From positions 1,630,722-1,694,721 of the forward strand of contig SCFE01000033.1 of assembly GCA_004352715.1 (NCBI GenBank): a stretch of DNA of 64,000 nt, given 5' to 3'. The notes beneath the pieces were generated by a model. That model made no database searches and was not told the origin of the DNA. It saw only the letters and a program-made list of their open reading frames with translations. This DNA is from Hofstenia miamia. Lineage: Eukaryota > Xenacoelomorpha > Acoela. This document shows positions 34,201 through 44,846 of the stretch, piece after piece. Every line of letters starts with the position of its first letter. Within the stretch, counting starts at the first letter, position 1. The translations under genes were made by a program, and so were the position numbers.

Positions 34201-34479
34201 TTGATTATTCGCCATGAATACCTACTTGACATGAAAGAAAATAATGTGTACAATTACCTGGAAATATCAAATATAGTTAATGAAGATTTCATAATATTGG
34301 GAAAATTTGATATACTGTCACACCGAATTTGTGAAACATGAAAATTTGAAGTTCAATGAAAACTCATTTGTTTTTAGATATACTACCTTACATAAATTTC
34401 TAGTAAATTTCTGTAAAACTTCAATGGACTTCAATTCAGTATATATCTTATGATCCCGGTTTGATTTTAAATCTTGAAT

Positions 34480-36760
34480 CATGCATCGAAAAATTGAATA
34501 CCGGTTCAGATATCGTGAAATATGTACATTTAAATTCCCAGAATCTAAGTATTAAAAATATCGAATATAAGAAATTTATTTCAGGCTCTTAGAGTGATTC
34601 AATTCTAGCAATTTCTGAAACTTAGTTAAAAATAAAGAAATGAAAATGTAGATAGCTCATGGATTGTTGATGAAACTTATGCACTATTGAGAACGGATAG
34701 AATTTTGTGCAACCCGTTAGGAAAATCCAACAATGTAGAGGTGTATTATTTTTAATCTCAAGATACACAACGATGTTAAGATTAATAACGAATCAAATTT
34801 TGATATTTTTGTATTGAAATTAGCAATCCAATTAAATATTCATGTTTTAAAAAGCAGTTATTCAATGTATTCTACTGCCCCATAAGAAATTCTCTAATTA
34901 TATTATTTAACAACTAGAAGACGAATTATCAATTGCTTGTTCTGAAAGTTAGGACTTTGTAATTTTCGGGGCTGGAACCAAAAATATTTTAATGCCAATG
35001 ATCAATGTAAAATGGATCTGTTTTGAACACATTCAATTTAGTATTACCTAATAAAACATTGCCTACTAGAATGACATCATCGAGCAGAACACCAATTGAC
35101 TACATTATATTAGCTGAGAACTGCAATCTATTTATGAGTGCACTCCTTCTGAATGCCGATTCTCTGACTAATGTTTTACATCTATCAAATTTCTTAATTC
35201 TCATTCAGCCCCAAAAAATAATCTGAAATGGTTTAAAACTCGTGAAAAGTGTATTGAAAATATTAATAATTTTAAATATTTTATTTCATCAAAAAACTGT
35301 TTTCTTGTATGTTCTGCATCACATTTAAATGATATACCGGAAGACTTTAGACATTTCTTTACTTTTATTTTAACAGATTTTGCCCATAACGGAAAATAAT
35401 GGTCAAATCCAAAACAAACTATACTGCTACCAATAAAGCTTGGATAACTGAAACTTGCAAAACATTGATTCGCGAAGAGAACAAAGCACATAAAAATTTT
35501 ATGAATTCTCGAACCTGCAAGAATTTTACCCATATAAAAATGCTGGAAATGTATCAAATATTGATGTGATATAAGTTCAGAAAGGAAACAATCTTACTGA
35601 CTATTTAGAAACATTTAATGAATTACATAAGACTATTGTTGACCTAGGAAAATACAATGCCCCCTCGTTAAGCAAGAAAACGTTTCATGGAAAAATTTTA
35701 CATCCGAATTTTCTTTCCGCTTCTCAACTTGTTAGGAAATTATTAAGTCAATCAATAAGCTTAAAATCAACAAATCAAACAGTCCTTCAAGCACTCTATC
35801 ATGGGCTCATAAAACATCATTGCGAATCCCTTAAATTTTATCTTTAACGACTGCATAAAGTTAAATTACTTTTCGGATAGTTCAAGACTTGCTCACATTA
35901 CTCCTATTTTTATAAAAAACCATCTTTCAATCGCCACTAAATATCTCAATTACTTCAACAATAAACAAAATATTCGAAAAATGATTACACAAATAACTGA
36001 ACATTTAAGTAATTTATTATCAAAAACCCCATTTGGATTTCGCAAAAATTCCTTGGCAATTGATGCACTACTAATTGCTACTGAAAATTGGAAAGCTTCA
36101 TTCGATTCTTAAAGATTTGTAGCTATAGTCTGCTTAGATCTCTTAAAGCCTTTGATTCGATTAATCATAACATACTATTTAAAGTATTATCTTACTTAGG
36201 ATTTTTTTCGTAGTAGTAAGCAATTGATCACTAGTTACCTCAATCAAAGATTCCAGGGAGTTAAAATCAATATTCTTTCGTAATGGTTACTGGTTTACAA
36301 TGGGGTGTGAGGTGTCTCAAGGAAAGATTCTAGGTCTCCTCTCTTTTAGTATTTATGTCAATGACATGCATTCTATAACTAATTGCAATTTAATCCAATA
36401 TTCCGATGACACATGCATTTTCAGCAAAAATACATCAATGCACCTAAGAGTTGAATCTATAGAATAGAATTGTAATAAATTGTCAAAATATTTTTGCAAA
36501 CATAAATTGAATATTAATGAATCTAAAAGAGAATTTTGTATTTCACAGCCCAATAAATCTAATTTCCGATGTTTCTGCAGTGACTTTGAATATAAATAAT
36601 GTTGATCTTCCTATTGTAGACACTTTCAAGTATCTCGGAGTAACTATTGACTCAAAGTTAAAGTTCAACTCTCACATTAATTTTATAGTTAGAAAAATTA
36701 GCTATAGATATACACAGTTAGGCAGTTACCACTCCTTAAATACCTAACTTAAATATATAA
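34480..36760 (+). mobile_element. Decayed LINE copy 2 (endonuclease and reverse transcriptase)
   Basis: A second endonuclease start (HLNSQNLSIKNIEYKKF at about 34,528) repeats that of copy 1. Further motifs in order: RTPIDYIIL (35,080-35,110, end of endonuclease), KAWITETCKTLIREENKAHK (about 35,435, linker), LDLLKPFDSINHNILF (about 36,130, RT), and the catalytic box QYSDDTCIF (about 36,400). FKYLGVTIDSKLKFNSHI (36,630-36,690) is the conserved C-terminal RT segment. Frameshifts and stops throughout; inactive. Confidence 0.75.
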
Positions 36761-37714
36761 AGTAGTCGGAGTGAAATGTCATTGTACAATAACTGAAAAT
36801 ATTTTAAAGTTTGACATCCTTTGAAATGCATGCGTATCCGAAAATCTTTACCAAAACAAAAACAAACTATGGATAATCACAGGACTTGTACAAACATTTT
36901 CAATCTCTTTGATTTATTGATTTGTAATTACAAAGAGCTTTTAGAAGTTTGATAATACTTTAATGACAGTTCTTTGCAAAATCTATCAACTTTTCCCAAT
37001 AATTCCACTTGTTTGAAACAAGATAAATAATAGCATGTCCTGAGATATTTTAAACCTCTTAGGGTGTTACTCTTCTTCAAAACATTTACACATTTACTTG
37101 ATTTATTGAAGGTTCCTTAGAATAAATAATTTACAATTTTTCTCTGAAAGTGTTGCTGAAAAATGTGCTAATGGGCTAATTAAATATGCAAATTAAGATG
37201 CTTTAATAAGGTATCTTTTTCAGTTATACTTCGAAAAATACAACCCCTTCCATATCAAACAACACATCATTTTAAAGTGTATTACAATATATAGAGCACG
37301 ATCTAAACCGCTTAGTGATTGAAAATAGAAAGAAATATTAAGAATGAAAAACTGGAATAACATTGATACAATCACCTAATTACTTATGCATAAGTAATAT
37401 ATTTCTCGATACTGGTATGGGTTGGCCTACAAGTAATTCATTCCCTTGATAAAAAAGCTTTAAGTAATGTCTTCAAACATGAGGTTCAATTGGATTATTA
37501 GTTTCAAATTTAGAAAAGTTTAACTGAAGGGAGGCCATGAATAAATCCAATCCAGAATATTTAATACCAATAACTATAAAATATACAATGTAGTGTACGT
37601 CAACTTTGCCACATTTTGAACAAATTCATTGATAAAGGAATCCAATTTGATAAATGTACTAATAAATCTAATTTTACACATACTCAGTAATAGCAGCAAC
37701 AGATAAAGCCAAAG
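36761..37714. other. Degenerate sequence between LINE fragments
   Basis: Probably more decayed + strand LINE, judging by its position between the RT and C-terminal pieces, but no motif could be read with confidence. Confidence 0.3.
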
Positions 37715-38470
37715 TTAATCAATGAACACAAAACTGCACAATGGTTTTTGACAACGGTACAAACTATTTTTGAGTGAGGAATTAGCTTTGCAGAGGCGCA
37801 AGGACACATGACCAGACCAATTTAAGTTTGCAGCAAGTTGAACTCCAAGATGAGTATGATGAGGAGAAAAGTTCACAGGAAGAGGAAGATCAGAAGGGAG
37901 AGATACAGAAAAGGAAATCCCACATGTCTTGGTTGGGCTAAAATCAAGATGGTTAACGGAAGACCAAGTAGTCAAAAGTTCAAGAATAGAAGTACTATTG
38001 GAGGCAAAAGAACTACTAAAGTTGAAAATTGCAGTGTCATCGACGTACAGTATCAAATGTAGGAGAAGAGATCATTTAAATGGATGGAAAAAGTTGAGGA
38101 GGTTTCGTGGATGGGACACCATCAGGATAGCAAGGACCAGACAACTTGTAGGATTTAAGCATGAGAGAAATATCATGGACGTTGAAGACAATGTGCGTGA
38201 GGCGGAAGCAGTATAGGAGAACATTTGAGTTTGAATGGACGAGACATCGGAGGCGAGTTTAGCAAGGGAGTCTGACAAGGATGATAAGGCATCATTGGAT
38301 TGGCTGACGTTGAAGACTGGTGTGAACGGGACAGGGAGGTGACAGCTTGGCGAAATAGAGAGATATTGGTATCTTTCTTTAAAGCACCAACCACCAAAGA
38401 AAATTGGGCATCCGATAAATTCTGAAGATCTGGTAGAGATACATGAGCGGCAGGTATTACTAAAATATAA
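37715..38470 (-). mobile_element. Decayed LINE reverse transcriptase fragment, - strand
   Basis: The frame 37,715-38,056 starts ILYVDDTAIF (RT catalytic box YxDD intact), then [26 protein letters not shown] and KANSSLKNSLYR, the conserved post-catalytic RT segments. Just upstream, in shifted frames, DGVPS and LNDLFSY correspond to the GVPQGS and NDL motifs. Further upstream Ser-rich frames (38,072-38,470) resemble those of the remnant at 25.9-26.3 kb. It differs from the + strand LINEs around it. Confidence 0.65.
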
Positions 38471-38489
38471 ATTAAACTGTATAATAAAC

Positions 38490-38760
38490 AGGGGTTATAG
38501 CCATCGAACACTTTGCAGCCACCAATGCTCGAAGACCTGCAGCAGAGACTTTTAGAACCTATGAAACTGAAAAAACAAGGCAGTACCAACAGAGAGTGCT
38601 AGAAATTGAACACGCCTCATTTACACCACTGGTGAGCAGTGCACCTGGTGGAGCATGGCCGCTCACTGAAGAGTTTCTAAAACAACTTTGTGGTTTAATC
38701 GCTGATAAAAGGAATACCGACTATTCCATAACCTGCAACTGGATAAGATTCTAGACAACA
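38490..38760 (+). mobile_element. C-terminal fragment of another LINE-type ORF
   Basis: The + strand reads RQYQQRVLEIEHASFTPLV, then APGG, LCGLIADKRNTDYS and CNWIRF. The pattern RV-x-EIEHASFTPLV ... LI-x-KR ... YS ... WIR is recurrent at the C-terminus of many invertebrate retroelement polymerase proteins. It appears to be the distal part of an element broken by the - strand LINE at 37.7-38.5 kb. Confidence 0.55.
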
Positions 38761-38861
38761 CCATGCAATTTTTAGGCTTGAAGTTGATCACAACTTTGCT
38801 GATGCCAGCCACTACCTCAAATGACACTGACAGTTCTTATTTGAAATTTATTTATTTAAAT

Positions 38862-39246
38862 TCTGTTCCAAGATGCGTAACCATGACCGAATGTTAATTT
38901 GATCAGAATTTCACTGCTAGAGAATTTACTGGGGAATGAAACAAGAAGAATAATTGTCTTGATTACCAAAAGAGATTTTTTTGTTGTAAGAAACTTTCTG
39001 GGCAGTGGAATAGTTTTTGAAGGATTGAACACTATTTAATTATGATTTGGAAGAAGATACAAACTCCTATATACAAAGTGTTGCACGTGTTGGTCGTTAT
39101 TGAACAAAATCTTTGGCAATCACATTCGCCTCTAGTCATGAAGATACTGCGATTTTAAATCAAATTCAAGGCCGTCTTGGTGCTAGCATTGTGGAATTAA
39201 CTGATGAATTTGACGTCACCTCATATAATCCTGTGGAAAACAAAGC
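38862..39246 (+). pseudogene. UAP56/DDX39B DEAD-box helicase pseudogene (C-terminal domain)
   Basis: Pieces in three frames follow the second RecA domain of the mRNA-export helicase UAP56 (Sub2): SVPRCVTMTEC (family VQRCIALAQLL), IYWGMKQEE (IHRGMPQEER), FLGSGIVFEGLNT (LFGRGMDIERVNI), FNYDLEEDTNSYIQSVARVG (HRVARAGR), TKSLAITFASSHED, ILNQIQGRLGASIVELTDEF and DVTSY. The match runs without introns to within a few residues of the family C-terminus. Stops replace Arg codons and the motif VI arginines are altered. The N-terminal domain was not found. An intronless, stop-ridden copy among LINE debris suggests a processed pseudogene. Confidence 0.75.
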
Positions 39247-40879
39247 CTTTTTATGTTGGTTTTAACATGCACATTTTTTGAAACTCACTTATATTTATGT
39301 ACTTTTTATTGGATTTTTATGTTTCTATTTTGCTTAAATAACATTTGTTGATCTTTGATAATATATTCCTTTTTTCTTACCAATTAGTAGGTGTCTGTCC
39401 GACACATCTTTAAATTTTTAGAATTAAATTTCTAGTTTTTATATTTTTCTTAGAGGACATTGTTGCACAGTGATTTGGAGTCAAATTTATTAACATGTAA
39501 CTCTTTGAATAAATTAAATTATTCAATGACACATGTAGATTCCGCATCCATATTCATGGCAAATGAAAGAAAAGAGCACTGAATATATTGACCTCACTGT
39601 TGATTTGCCAAAGCGTATTATAGTATTTTGACAGAAGCGCTCCACATGCTTACATTTCTTTTCCACAGAAAGACATGAAATCAACTGACTATCTACAAAT
39701 TTTAACAAAATAAATTTGTCTTAGTTTAAGTATTAATTCTTCTTGCATTCAGCTTCACTTTTGATCAAAAAGCAGAACATTAAAAAATATGGCACATATG
39801 TATATTTTCTGCACGCAAGGTTAATATTGCGTGAATTATTACTTGCATAATAGCTTACCTTTAACATTGTAATATGCTTCAAAGAAATTTATAAGTGACG
39901 GCACTCCATTTGAAATAAATTTAACTGGTTCTTGAATCTCGAAGCTCATTCAACGGAAATTGAACGTTCGGGCTCAATGGAAAATTTTCGAAAGCTTTGT
40001 CTCAGCTGTAGCACATTTAGCTTCTAGTGTATTTCTTTTCAATAGAACATTAGCTTTATAACATATTGGATGATTGTAAGCAGGCTTGCAGTTGTGTGAG
40101 TTTTTTTTCACAAAACAACCAACAGCACACAACATATACAACAAAATAATAAATTACACTACACTTACAGTTGGGTCTTTTTTCTCTTAATATTAAGCAT
40201 TTATATTTATATGGAGAAAGCGGAAATAAATTAAAATTAAGATTTTCTATAATATATATAAAGAAATGCACATGCTTTGCATTTGTAAGATAACAATTGA
40301 AAAAATCCTTAAAACAATTTTCTAAGAATATAGCTATTATTGAATTTAAATAAATTGGATGTTCATGCTGCTGAAACTTCAAAGTTCAAAATTTGTAAAA
40401 CCTCCACAGCAGCTTTTCTTGTAAAATCTCTTTTTAAGAAAAGATCATCTTAAAATGTAGAGTCTATTGTTAAAAAATATAGATAAATAAGAAAAGTAGT
40501 GAACACTTATTTATCATAATTCTCTACATTTTCTATGAAACATTTTTGCTGATCTGGTGCAGATCAAGCGTGCTACATGAAAAACTAAAATCTACTGAAA
40601 AATAAAACAACAAAGTATGTAGTATTTTGAATGATCGGCCCATTTTGCAGTATCTTGTCCAAACCTCTGTCCGGCTGGCTCATGCTTATGTTTATATTTC
40701 CTCTTCATCATTCTGAAAAGATTTTCCTGTTTTCTACAATTTAAGGAAACTACTAAAAGCATTTCGCAAAATGCGCAGTAACAAATGTGGGCATCTTAAA
40801 TGTTTACTAAACGTCAAAGATTTAAGTGGGTCTGATTTTCAAACTTAACCTTGTCCATACGTGCGAAGCACAATAAACT
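39247..40879. other. Intergenic, nothing recognised
   Basis: AT-rich, no coding region above background. A short inverted pair near 40,429-40,452 (AATCTCTTTTTAAGAAAAGA) is unremarkable. Confidence 0.4.
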
Positions 40880-41100
40880 AGAAAAGCCCTTGGAAAACGC
40901 AGACCTCCGCCACGCAGCTTGTGACCCCCGGATCAGCACCAATATTTAATGGATTCCTCTTTGGGCGGAGACGCACCTCTGGTGAAAATTTGAGGTCAAT
41001 CCATCTATTACTTTTTCCGTAAAGTTGCTAACAGACAAACAAACAAACCAACGCTACCAAAAACATAACCTCCTTGGCGGCGGTAATTACACTCTAGTAT
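40880..41100 (+). mobile_element. Conserved retroelement 3' tail (RTE-like)
   Basis: The block includes CCCCCGGATCAGCACC, TTTGGGCGGAGACG, GGTCAATCCATCTATTACTT, TTGCTAACAGACAAACAAAC and ATAACCTCCTTGGCGGCGG. I recall very similar strings at the 3' ends of RTE-type LINEs across molluscs, fish and other animals; the clade assignment is from memory. No polymerase sequence adjoins it. Confidence 0.45.
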
Positions 41101-41107
41101 CAATAAT

Positions 41108-41783
41108 GGTGGCGTTAAGGCTGTTGACACTTTTGCATACTTAAGAATTACTTTTGATTCAAAGTTACAATGCAAAACACAAATAAATATCATGGTGAAA
41201 AGGTTGGCTATGGGCAACAAAAGCACTTCTTATATTGCAGACCAATTTCCTTCCACTGCAGTAATAAAAATTTTTCATGCATATTTTCTCAGTCACCTCA
41301 GCTATGCTATAATGTGCTATTCACAAATATAAATGATTCCCTTCTACAAAAACTGAGAAACCCAGTTTAAATTGGCTCTAAAACTGTGTTACAAAAAACT
41401 AGCAAAACAAAAAATTTCATTACTGCAACTACCCCTCCCCCAAGACAGCTAATGATTTTAAAAACGTACTCAACCTCGTTAAGATAATTAATGAATTACC
41501 GCTTTACAATTTAATCAACAAGTTTCCGAAATTTAACATCAATATCGGAAAAGATCGAAACAATTTGCTTGCATTAAATTTCATAGAAATATTTTGAAAC
41601 GTTCATTTATTAATCGTGCTATCAGTAACTGGAACATCATTCCAAAAGTTATTAAAAGTAATAATTTTAAGTCTTTTAAAAAAGTAGTTAAAACTTTTTT
41701 ACTAAAACAAAAATATATATTGGGAAAATCTTTTCTGGTATTTAAATATTATAATAGTGATTACACTATTCCACGTAACTAAT
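41108..41783 (+). mobile_element. LINE C-terminal fragment
   Basis: DTFAYLRITFDSKLQCKTQI (41,127-41,180) corresponds to the FKYLGVTIDSKL segment of LINE copy 2; HAYFLSHLSYAIMCY follows. The frame 41,594-41,782 has NRAISNWNIIPKVIK and FKKVVKTFLL, the usual last motif of CR1/Jockey-type LINE polymerases (WN-x-IP ... SFKK-x-LK-x-LL). It is therefore the 3' part of a + strand LINE. Confidence 0.65.
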
Positions 41784-42266
41784 TACATTGTAATAATGCC
41801 GCAACCTACACATACTTAACTCTAATGTAAATATCATTTTGTATTTTTTATGACGTTATTTAATAGGTCATCAGTTTTGTAATTGTCAAACACTTATTAA
41901 ATAAAGACTTTCTTTTTCTTATAGACAATTAAATCTAACCATACCCAGGCCAGGTCCGTAAGGAGTTCAATATATGGTTTTAAATGAATATAGTTTAAAT
42001 TCATTAATTTCCAGATTAGTCCAATCCTACCGCTCAGTGAAAACCAACTCAATATCCAGATCGGCAAACCACCCGCTGGCCTCTTATATCCCGACAAGAA
42101 CTGAATACTCGAAAGAACATCTGCGACAAAGAAATCCAACAGGTGGAGCCTCAAGTAGGATTTTCCCTCATCGTTATTTGAAGAAACATTGAGTTGTCTT
42201 GTCTGTTATGATTTATAAATTTATATATGTATCTTTTATGGATGTCAATCCGTGATAAAATAAAAG

Positions 42267-42299
<33 letters not shown>
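41784..42299 (+). mobile_element. LINE 3'UTR-like region ending in (TATC)8
   Basis: Follows the LINE C-terminus. AATAAAGACTTTC (41,900) may be the end of the first element. A second tail, GTGATAAAATAAAAGTTATC, runs into (TATC)n at 42,268-42,299, a typical microsatellite LINE terminus. Confidence 0.45.
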
Positions 42300-42420
42300 A
42301 ATGGTTATCTAAGTCCAAGCCAGAGATGCATATTGTCCGGGCAAGCGTAGGCCTAAGTATTGGAAAAATTATCCCAAATTTCAATAATAATTTACTATTA
42401 AGCAAAAGTGCACGCAAATC

Positions 42421-42520
42421 AAACCAATCCAGTGAATGTTTTTATTTTTTTGTAGTGTATGCCTTCAGCGGCTAAATAAAGTCATTCATTATTATTATTA
42501 TTATTCTTATTATTATTATT
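42421..42520 (+). mobile_element. LINE 3' tail with (ATT)n
   Basis: GCCTTCAGCGGCTAAATAAA followed by GTCATTCATT and an interrupted (ATT)n tract. It matches, in inverted orientation, the tail at 26,431-26,500 in ALDH6A1 intron 2, so both are 3' ends of one family. Confidence 0.6.
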
Positions 42521-43551
42521 AATGTAAATTATAAACGATGTGCTGAAGAATCAAATTTACATTTTGAAATTTATATTAGTATCATACACTCTTCAAAAAT
42601 TAATTTAAGTTTGTCAATTTCAGTGTGTAGATGTTATCATAAATTTCGAACATGCAAACTTTGGACTAGCAAACCCGAAAGAAATATTTCGGCAAAATAC
42701 CAGGAAATTGGAATTAATTGAAATGAGTCGGGCTTGAGGATAAACTTTCTCGACATGTCTGTCTATGATCTAGGCGCATTTACATATCTGCTAAAACTAA
42801 AGTAATAAAAAATGTTTTACTTTAGCTTTAGCAGATATTAATGACACGACTAATGGGATTTAGCTGCTATCATCATGGCATTACTAAAAATAACGCACTC
42901 GGTAGATTTGAACATATAAAACGAAATATAGGAATCCGATTTTTTTGTATAAATTCAAAATTTTAAATTTTGAGACACACATGTTGTGTTGTGAGCACAA
43001 CAAATTTCAAATTCGACAACAGAAAACGCCAAGCCTGGTTTTAGGTGAGCTTTAAGACGCAATTTCAATATTATGAAAGGCTAACTTGGAATCTTCACAA
43101 TAAATTAGTTTAAAATGACTGCAGTTCGAAACAACACTGACAAATTGTTGAAAAAATTGTCAATTTCAGCAACAAAAGATTTTCTATACTTTAATTCGAA
43201 TTAAGTACACAACAAAGTATAAAACCGTTCAACTCAGTTTTGTCTTAATAATTAGAATGCTACGCTAGAGACACCTTGGGTTAAATTGCACATTTTGTAA
43301 CTCATCGATTGAGCAGAATGATGAATTTCCAACAACTCAGGATTGTTTTTTCTGTAATATAAACTTTCAAAACACATTTATTAAATTTTTGAAATAATTT
43401 CCGTTACCCAACTATTTATAACTTTTAGTGCTTTAACAACTGCTGCTATGCATGAAATCATTTCACGGTAGACCCCGATTACAAATATCATAGCAACTTT
43501 TTTAAATGCAGTAGCAGCACTAGTGTTCCAACTACGTGCTTCTTTAATAAT
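42521..43551. other. Intergenic with a hairpin at 42,784-42,838
   Basis: AT-rich, no coding region recognised apart from short random frames. Confidence 0.4.
42784..42838. repeat. 22-bp inverted repeat with 11-base loop
   Basis: Arms 42,784-42,805 and 42,817-42,838 pair with a single mismatch. This could be a small foldback repeat or a hairpin RNA precursor. Confidence 0.6.
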
Positions 43552-43876
43552 CAGACTTGTCAACGAGCCGAAATTTCTGAGCTCGGCTCGGTTTAATTTT
43601 GAATAAGTTCCGCTCGGCTCGCCACATGCATCTTTTAAGTGAGGCTCGATATTTTTTAAAAATATTGCCCTCTCAGAATTTTTTACTATTTAATAAATAT
43701 TTCGAAAATAAGATTACACATTGAATGAAAAATAAGAAAAATGTGCATAATCAAATTAACAAGTAGTACTTTACATTTTCTTTGGTTAAAAACAGTTCAT
43801 TTTGAGCTCGTTGTATATCGATACTCTGTTGAAGCTCGGCTCGGCTCATTAGAAGCACGGCTCGTTGACAAATCTG
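43552..43876. mobile_element. hAT-type MITE (325 bp) with 8-bp target duplication
   Basis: The ends are inverted repeats, CAGACTTGTCAACGAGCCG and (reversed) CAGATTTGTCAACGAGCCG, 18 of 19 identical. The flanks TTAATAAT (43,544-43,551) and TTAACAAT (43,877-43,884) match at 7 of 8, the 8-bp duplication expected of hAT. Sub-terminal GAGCTCGGCTCG motifs occur at both ends. There is no transposase. Confidence 0.75.
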
Positions 43877-43884
43877 TTAACAAT

Positions 43885-44265
43885 TATATATTTCAAATGC
43901 CTTTGCAGTTAATTGACTATTAACCAACTATTGAAAATTAATTATTCTGTGTTACAAAAGACTCCGTGGATCAAGAGTTTACAATATTGGAGAAAAGCTC
44001 AGTTTGTTCATACAAAAACTAACGATTTCGGAAACAACTTAAAATTAAAACAATTTAAAAAATTTGTGAAATTTATATTTTCTATACACAAATTTTACAA
44101 GTAAAATCAAATTAAAATATATTTGCAATTTATACAATTAAAATACAGTATTAAAAAGCTTTACAGGAAAATCTGAGTTTGACACAGAATCTGAAAACAC
44201 CACGACAACTAGAGATAGAAAAAGCGCGGAAAATAAAATATTGCACTGTGTACTACAAACTAAAG
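43885..44265. other. Intergenic, nothing recognised
   Basis: AT-rich; a 63-codon + strand frame (43,913-44,104) has no recognisable features. Confidence 0.4.
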
Positions 44266-44367
44266 TCAGGTATTTTTATCTCGACGAGATAAGTAGACAC
44301 CAATTGCGATCCCCACGGCTATGCATACAAGGTGAGATGGCACAAAATAGAGGAGAAATTGTGGATC
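44266..44367 (-). CDS. Candidate terminal exon with transmembrane segment
   Basis: On the - strand an acceptor-like TTTATTTTAG is followed by 33 codons and TGA. The peptide begins DPQFLLYFVPSHLVCIAVG and continues IAIGVYLSRRDKNT: a hydrophobic helix of about 20 residues ending in SRR and a short polar tail, as in tail-anchored or small mitochondrial/ER membrane proteins. Composition is less AT-rich than the surrounding DNA. It lies downstream of the LAS1-like gene in the same orientation, but that gene already ends at 44,847 and no donor connects them. I do not recognise the family; it could be the last exon of an unplaced gene or chance. Confidence 0.35.
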   Translation of the reverse strand, partial: DPQFLLYFVPSHLVCIAVGIAIGVYLSRRDKNT

Positions 44368-44643
44368 CTAAAATAAATTTAGAGAAATAAAATATCATTT
44401 TTACGGATGCTAATATGCTATTTGATATTTACTAAAGCTAATTCTAAGGTAAATTCGCTTTGAAATTGTCCACAATCTACTAACTGTTCTCAATTGAATG
44501 TTGATTTCTATTGATATAGTTTGTGTGTTCTTTTATAAATTATTTTTATAAAAATAACTACCTCAATTTCAGAAATTCTAAGAATTATTTAGTCATGCAG
44601 AGATTCAATTGTTTCTCATCAAAAATTTTCGCATTACTCCACT

Positions 44644-44649
44644 TTTATT
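44644..44649 (-). terminator. Candidate poly(A) signal for the LAS1-like gene
   Basis: AATAAA on the - strand about 200 bases past the stop codon. Confidence 0.35.
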
Positions 44650-44846
44650 CATTCCAATAATGACACTAAAAATGAAATTTCACTCTTACATAAGAATTTA
44701 AGAACCACCTAATTCTATATTCACTAAAACAGTTTAGTTATGTTTAAATTATGACGTTCAAGTATATGCAAGATGTTCTGATTCTTAAAAATGATCAATG
44801 AAATAAGAACCTGGATTTAATAAAGTAACGGACATATTTAAGAAAG

